Source of the DNA: Bacillota bacterium
Lineage (GTDB): Bacteria > Bacillota > Bacilli > Calditerricolales > Calditerricolaceae
DNA: 10,790 nucleotides
Direction: 5' to 3'
Assembly: GCA_017577925.1 (NCBI GenBank)
Contig: PKQU01000048.1
Span: forward strand, 1-10,790
Position 1 is the stretch's first letter; the number at the start of each line of letters is the position of its first letter. A program made the translations under genes and the position numbers. Shown here in pieces: positions 6,977 to 10,790 of this stretch. The notes beneath the pieces were generated by a model that was not told the DNA's origin, searched no databases, and saw only the letters and a program-made list of their open reading frames with translations.

Positions 6977-7010
6977 CAGAAGGCCTCCCCGGGTTCGGGG
7001 AGGCTTTCTG
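6977..7010. terminator. Bidirectional terminator between the reductase and addA
   Basis: The core stem GCCTCCCC (6983-6990) with GGGGAGGC (6997-7004) has a 6-nt loop. It is lengthened by CAGAAG (6977-6982) with TTTCTG (7005-7010), giving 14 pairs including one G-U. For the plus strand the stem ends in a U-rich CUUUCUG. For the minus strand it is followed by CTTTAT. The reductase stop is 27 bp to the left and the addA stop 77 bp to the right, so one hairpin can serve both convergent transcripts. Confidence 0.78.
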
Positions 7011-7086
7011 TATCGCCGCCGTCTCCCCCTGACCTGTTCCCTCGTTTCCAACCCCCAGGGCTCCCCCGGGGAAGTTCGTGACGTCC

Positions 7087-10000
7087 TTAGATCCGAATGG
7101 CCCTGCATCCGTCCAACAAGACCAGGTACCGCTCGCGAACCGGCCGCCGCCAGATGCGCGAGGCCGCATGTGCATACCACACCAGCTGGGCGCGATGGCG
7201 CGCCATGATTGCCTCGTCCGGGAGCGCGTCGGTGCGGTCGGTCTTGTAGTCGAGCAGCACCAGACCGCCGTCCTCCTCGAAGAGGCAGTCGATGACGCCC
7301 TGCACGAGGACGAGGTCCCCGGCGTCCACATCCTCGGCCGGCGATGCGTCGCCTTTTTCCTCAGCGCCATAACACGCGCGTGCGGGCACGGCTATCGTAA
7401 AGGATACCTCCCGCCACACGCGCCGGGCCGCGCGCAGGCGCTGTCCCAAGGGGCTGGCGAAAAACGCGGCCAGGTCCGCCACATCCACCGCTTCCGCCTG
7501 CTCGGGGGTCAGGTGCTCGCTGCGGACCAGCGCCTCCAGTTGGGCGCAAATGGCCTCCTCATCCAGCGGGCCATCCAGGTCAAGCCGTTGCAGCACGGCG
7601 TGAACGGCACGACCGCGCTCGGCAGGGGACAGGGCGGCGGGAGCGGCAAAGGCCGGCCGCTGGGCAAAGGCCTGCGCCACCCGGGCAAACGGCCGCCTGC
7701 CGGACAATTCCGCCCGTTCCGCGCCAACCGCTCCCTCTCCACCCGGCTCCCACTCCGCGGCAACATCCCCTTCCGTTTCCCCTTTCCGCTTGAGGGCCGA
7801 CACGGACAGCTTCGCCCACTGTCCCTCCGCCTCGGCATAGGGGTACCGCCATTCCAAGGCCGCCACCACCGCGTCGCGCTGGGGTGAGGAAACGGGTACC
7901 GGGCGCCCCTCGGCCGCCGCCCTCACCCATTCGGCATCCGCCTGGGCGGAAGCCGACGGCTCGTTGCGCAGCGCAGATGCCGGAACAAGGCGCACCGCCC
8001 ACCGCGACACGTCGCTCCACACGGCAGGTGGAACGGACGGCGCCACCTGGGCCGCCCGGCGCAGGGGCGCGCCGTCGCGGTGACGAAGGACGGCCGGCGC
8101 GATCCAGTCCAGGAAGCTGCGCGCCGCCACGCGCTCGGCGGCGGGCAGGAGCCAGCCGGACGATTCGGCGGCCCGCGCCCACTTGTCCGCCGCCTTGGCC
8201 AGGTTGCCCACGGTCCCGACGAGAACCAGCTTCTCCCGCGCCCGCGTGCAGGCAACGTAGAGCAGGCGCAGCTCCTCGGCCAGGCGTTCCCGCTTCAGCT
8301 GCTGGCGAATCACCAGCTGGGGCAGTGTTGCCCGCCGCACACCCGCCTCAAGGTCGACATACGCCGCCCCCAAGCCCAGATGGGGGTGCAGCACCACTGC
8401 CTCCCGCTCGTCCTGCTCGTTAAACCGCTTGCCCAGTCCGGCTACAATCACGACGGGAAACTCCAGGCCTTTGCTCTTGTGGATGGTGAGGATGCGGACG
8501 ACGTCTTCCTGTTCCCCCAGGGGCCGTGCCGCCCCGAAGTCTTCCCCCTGCGCGCGGAGGGCCTCCACCACGCGCAGGAAGCGATACAGGCCGTGATGGC
8601 CGGCCCTGGCGAACTGGCGCGCGTGCGCCAGCAGGGCCTGCAAGTTGGCTTGGCGCTGCGATCCCCCGGGCATTGCACCCACAGCCTCAAAATAGCCGGT
8701 TTCCCGGTACAGGGCGTCGAGCAGGGCATCGAGGGGTTTGCGAACGGCCAGCGTCCGCCAGCGGTCCAGATCGGCCAGCAGGGCGCGCAGGCGAGCAGAA
8801 AGGTCCGGGCGCGCCGGATCCGCCAGCGCGGCACAGACCTTGACCGCCTCATAGAAAGAGCCGTCGGGCTTCTGCAGGCGAATGTGGGCCAAATCGTCGG
8901 CCGTAAGCCCCACAATCGGCGAACGCAGCACGGCCGCCAGGGGGATGTCCTGGTACGGGTTGTCGAGAACGGCAAGAAGGGACAGCACCACCTGCACTTC
9001 CGTGGCGTCGAGATACCCGGTGGACAGCTCGGCGCAGGCCGGAATGCCCTGAAGGCGAAACTCCTCGACCAAGAGCGGGGCCCAGGTGCGGCTTTCGCGC
9101 AGCAACACCACAATGTCGCGATAGGCAACGGGCCGCAGGGATCCCTGTTCCTTGTCAAAGACCTGAAGCGGAGGAGCGCCCGATTGGCCCATCAGCGCAC
9201 GGATGGTGCGGGCAATGGCCCGCGCCTCCAGGCGGGCCGATTCCAGATCGGCGACGTCTGCCTCGCCATCGGTAGCGCTCCCGTCTCCGACACCGTTTTC
9301 GCCGCCCGATCCGTTTTCCGCCGCGCCGCCGACACCGTCCATCCCCCTCTCCCCTTCCGCCCGGTCGATCACCACCAGCTCGCAGGTGAAGTCGCTCCCG
9401 TCTGCCGGCGGGTAGGACGCGCCGCACACCAGCTCGGCCCGAGCGTCGTAGGCGACCTCGGCCACCTCGTCGTCCATCAGCTGGCGGAAGAGGAAATTCG
9501 TCGCGTCCACCACCTCCTGCCGGCTGCGGAAATTGCGGGCCAGGTCGATGCGCACCCCGCGCTCCGCCTCCCGCTCGCAGTCCGCAGCGCAGGTTCCCAC
9601 GACCCATCGGGCATCCGCCTCGACGTCGCCATCCCGGCGCGCGGGCGCGCCGGGGAAAACCGTCCCTTCACCGTCCTCGCACGCCGGCGCCGACCCTCCG
9701 GCGCTCACCGGGCGATAGGCGCGCGATTTGGCCACGAAGAGGGTCGGGTCGGCCTGGCGGAAGCGGTAGATGCTCTGCTTGCCGTCGCCGACCAGAAACC
9801 GGCTTCCGTCGCGCGCCACCAGGCGCAGGATGGCCTCCTGGACGCGGCTGGTGTCCTGGTACTCGTCGACGAGCACCTCGACAAAGCGCCGGCGCAAGGC
9901 CTGGGCTGCGGCCGACGGCACCAGGCGATGCGGCGCTTCCGCGGGCTCGCACAACACCTTCAGGGCGCCGTGCTCCAGGTCGGCAAAATCGACGAGGCCC

Positions 10001-10790
10001 CGCTCGCGCTTGGCCCGGCTGTAACGGTCGGAAAAGGCGCGGACCAGCTCCACCAGCGCGCGCACCACCGGCGCCATGTTGCGCAGGTCGTCCACATCCG
10101 CCCCGGGCGGGTGCGCGCGGAAGACCTCCCGCAGCGCATCGATGCGCTTCTTCACCCGATCGCGAATCGCCTTGACGCGCGCCTTCCGTGCCTCGTCCAC
10201 CTCGCCCCGAACGGACTTGAGGCGGGCAAAGGTCACGTCCTCCAGGGCGGCAGTCAGGCCCTCCCACGAGCCGGCGCTGGCGACAAGCCGGTCGAGCAGG
10301 GCCAGATCGGCCTGCAACGCCTCGGCGTACGCCGCCGGACCGCCTGGCTCTCGGGTCAGGGTCAGGGCGTACCGGAGGGCGTCACGGAGACCAACCAGTT
10401 CCGCCCGCGCGTGGCGCGCCCACTCGCGCCGCCAGAGGGCCACCCGTTCGACGTCAGCCTCCTCGTACGCCCGCACGGCCTCCTCCAGCCACACCTCGGG
10501 CCACGGATGGCTGCGCGCAAAGGCATGCACGCGCTTCACCAGCGCCTTGAGCGACGCGTCACCGTGCGCGCTCCCCATCCAGTCGGCCAGACGGGAAAAC
10601 GGGTCGCCGTCCACCCTCCGATACGCTTCCTCCAGTACCGCCTCCAGCGTTTCGTCCTCCAGGAGGAGGGCCTCCATCGGGTCGGCCACGCGAAAAACCG
10701 GGGGAAGCCCCAGTGCGTCCGCGTGGCGCTCGACCACGTCCAGGCAAAAGGCGTGGATCGTCGTGATGGCCGCCCGGGGCAACAGGGCCA
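7087..10790 (-). CDS. addA: ATP-dependent helicase/nuclease subunit A (partial, N-terminus missing)
   Basis: AddA is the UvrD-like helicase and RecB-type nuclease subunit of AddAB, which resects double-strand breaks for RecA loading. About 1234 codons are present; the frame is open to the right edge, where the first 120 or so codons, with Walker A, are lost. From the left of the protein one sees ITTIHAFCLDV (motif Ic region), motif II VDEYQDTS (near 9850-9870), motif III GDGKQSIYRFRQA (9751-9789), motif IV NFRSR (9511-9543), motif V TIHKSKGLEF (about 8455-8485) and motif VI LLYVACTRAREK (about 8220-8265). The C-terminal nuclease is intact: the GRAVHAVLQ helix, GVID then LLDYKTDR (7237-7300) and QLVWYA (about 7170-7190). 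The TAA lies at 7087-7089. Two insertions stand out: about 45 extra residues with three Cys between motifs III and IV, and a Gly-rich linker at about 9253-9357. addB would be expected just upstream, outside the window. Confidence 0.95.
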   Translation of the reverse strand, partial: ALLPRAAITTIHAFCLDVVERHADALGLPPVFRVADPMEALLLEDETLEAVLEEAYRRVDGDPFSRLADWMGSAHGDASLKALVKRVHAFARSHPWPEVWLEEAVRAYEEADVERVALWRREWARHARAELVGLRDALRYALTLTREPGGPAAYAEALQADLALLDRLVASAGSWEGLTAALEDVTFARLKSVRGEVDEARKARVKAIRDRVKKRIDALREVFRAHPPGADVDDLRNMAPVVRALVELVRAFSDRYSRAKRERGLVDFADLEHGALKVLCEPAEAPHRLVPSAAAQALRRRFVEVLVDEYQDTSRVQEAILRLVARDGSRFLVGDGKQSIYRFRQADPTLFVAKSRAYRPVSAGGSAPACEDGEGTVFPGAPARRDGDVEADARWVVGTCAADCEREAERGVRIDLARNFRSRQEVVDATNFLFRQLMDDEVAEVAYDARAELVCGASYPPADGSDFTCELVVIDRAEGERGMDGVGGAAENGSGGENGVGDGSATDGEADVADLESARLEARAIARTIRALMGQSGAPPLQVFDKEQGSLRPVAYRDIVVLLRESRTWAPLLVEEFRLQGIPACAELSTGYLDATEVQVVLSLLAVLDNPYQDIPLAAVLRSPIVGLTADDLAHIRLQKPDGSFYEAVKVCAALADPARPDLSARLRALLADLDRWRTLAVRKPLDALLDALYRETGYFEAVGAMPGGSQRQANLQALLAHARQFARAGHHGLYRFLRVVEALRAQGEDFGAARPLGEQEDVVRILTIHKSKGLEFPVVIVAGLGKRFNEQDEREAVVLHPHLGLGAAYVDLEAGVRRATLPQLVIRQQLKRERLAEELRLLYVACTRAREKLVLVGTVGNLAKAADKWARAAESSGWLLPAAERVAARSFLDWIAPAVLRHRDGAPLRRAAQVAPSVPPAVWSDVSRWAVRLVPASALRNEPSASAQADAEWVRAAAEGRPVPVSSPQRDAVVAALEWRYPYAEAEGQWAKLSVSALKRKGETEGDVAAEWEPGGEGAVGAERAELSGRRPFARVAQAFAQRPAFAAPAALSPAERGRAVHAVLQRLDLDGPLDEEAICAQLEALVRSEHLTPEQAEAVDVADLAAFFASPLGQRLRAARRVWREVSFTIAVPARACYGAEEKGDASPAEDVDAGDLVLVQGVIDCLFEEDGGLVLLDYKTDRTDALPDEAIMARHRAQLVWYAHAASRIWRRPVRERYLVLLDGCRAIRI

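Noticed and set aside
5975..7180. Minus-strand open frame (401 codons) opposite the aldo/keto reductase
   Set aside because: It is antisense to a gene with an intact catalytic tetrad and also crosses the terminator hairpin and the addA end; composition looks like a shadow.
7087..10782. addA as a complete gene starting with TTG at 10782
   Set aside because: The TTG is an internal Leu codon in the conserved ALLPRAAITTIH region; the Walker A domain must lie upstream, beyond the window edge.

Overview
The window is GC-rich chromosomal DNA of an ordinary housekeeping kind. The proteins look like those of Bacillales: tryptophanyl-tRNA synthetase, a YhaO/YhaN pair, a YhdN-like aldo/keto reductase and AddA. 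Combined with the high GC content, strong purine-rich ribosome binding sites and Ala/Arg/Glu-rich proteins, this suggests a high-GC, possibly thermophilic, member of the Bacillota. The genus cannot be fixed from the sequence alone. No insertion sequence, phage gene, CRISPR array, tRNA or rRNA was seen.

Layout, left to right. (1) 1-261, plus: the last 86 codons of trpS, followed by three hairpins in about 120 bp, the middle one a classical intrinsic terminator. (2) 411-4699, minus: a two-gene operon, yhaO then yhaN, overlapping by 4 bp (ATGA). It encodes an Mre11/SbcD-like phosphoesterase and a long coiled-coil SbcC/Rad50-like ATPase. (3) 4700-4936: a divergent intergenic region with an AT-rich island holding an extended -10 promoter for the plus strand. 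(4) 4937-5878, plus: a ten-helix EamA/DMT family transporter. (5) 5936-6949, plus: an NADPH-type aldo/keto reductase with its own promoter, whose -35 box contains the transporter stop codon. (6) 6977-7010: a hairpin between convergent genes that can terminate both strands. (7) 7087-10790, minus: most of addA (helicase/nuclease subunit A), whose first roughly 120 codons lie beyond the right edge.

The three minus-strand genes all belong to DNA end-processing families: AddA acts in double-strand break resection, and YhaO/YhaN is an SbcCD-like nuclease/ATPase pair. The two plus-strand genes between them are a small-molecule exporter and an oxidoreductase with no evident link to repair. I found no clear undescribed system. 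The points most worth a second look are the two-helix membrane hairpin at the apex of the YhaN coiled coil, where Rad50/SbcC carries a zinc hook; the arginine in the YhaN H-loop; and two lineage-type insertions in AddA, one with three cysteines and one Gly-rich and built of short DNA repeats.
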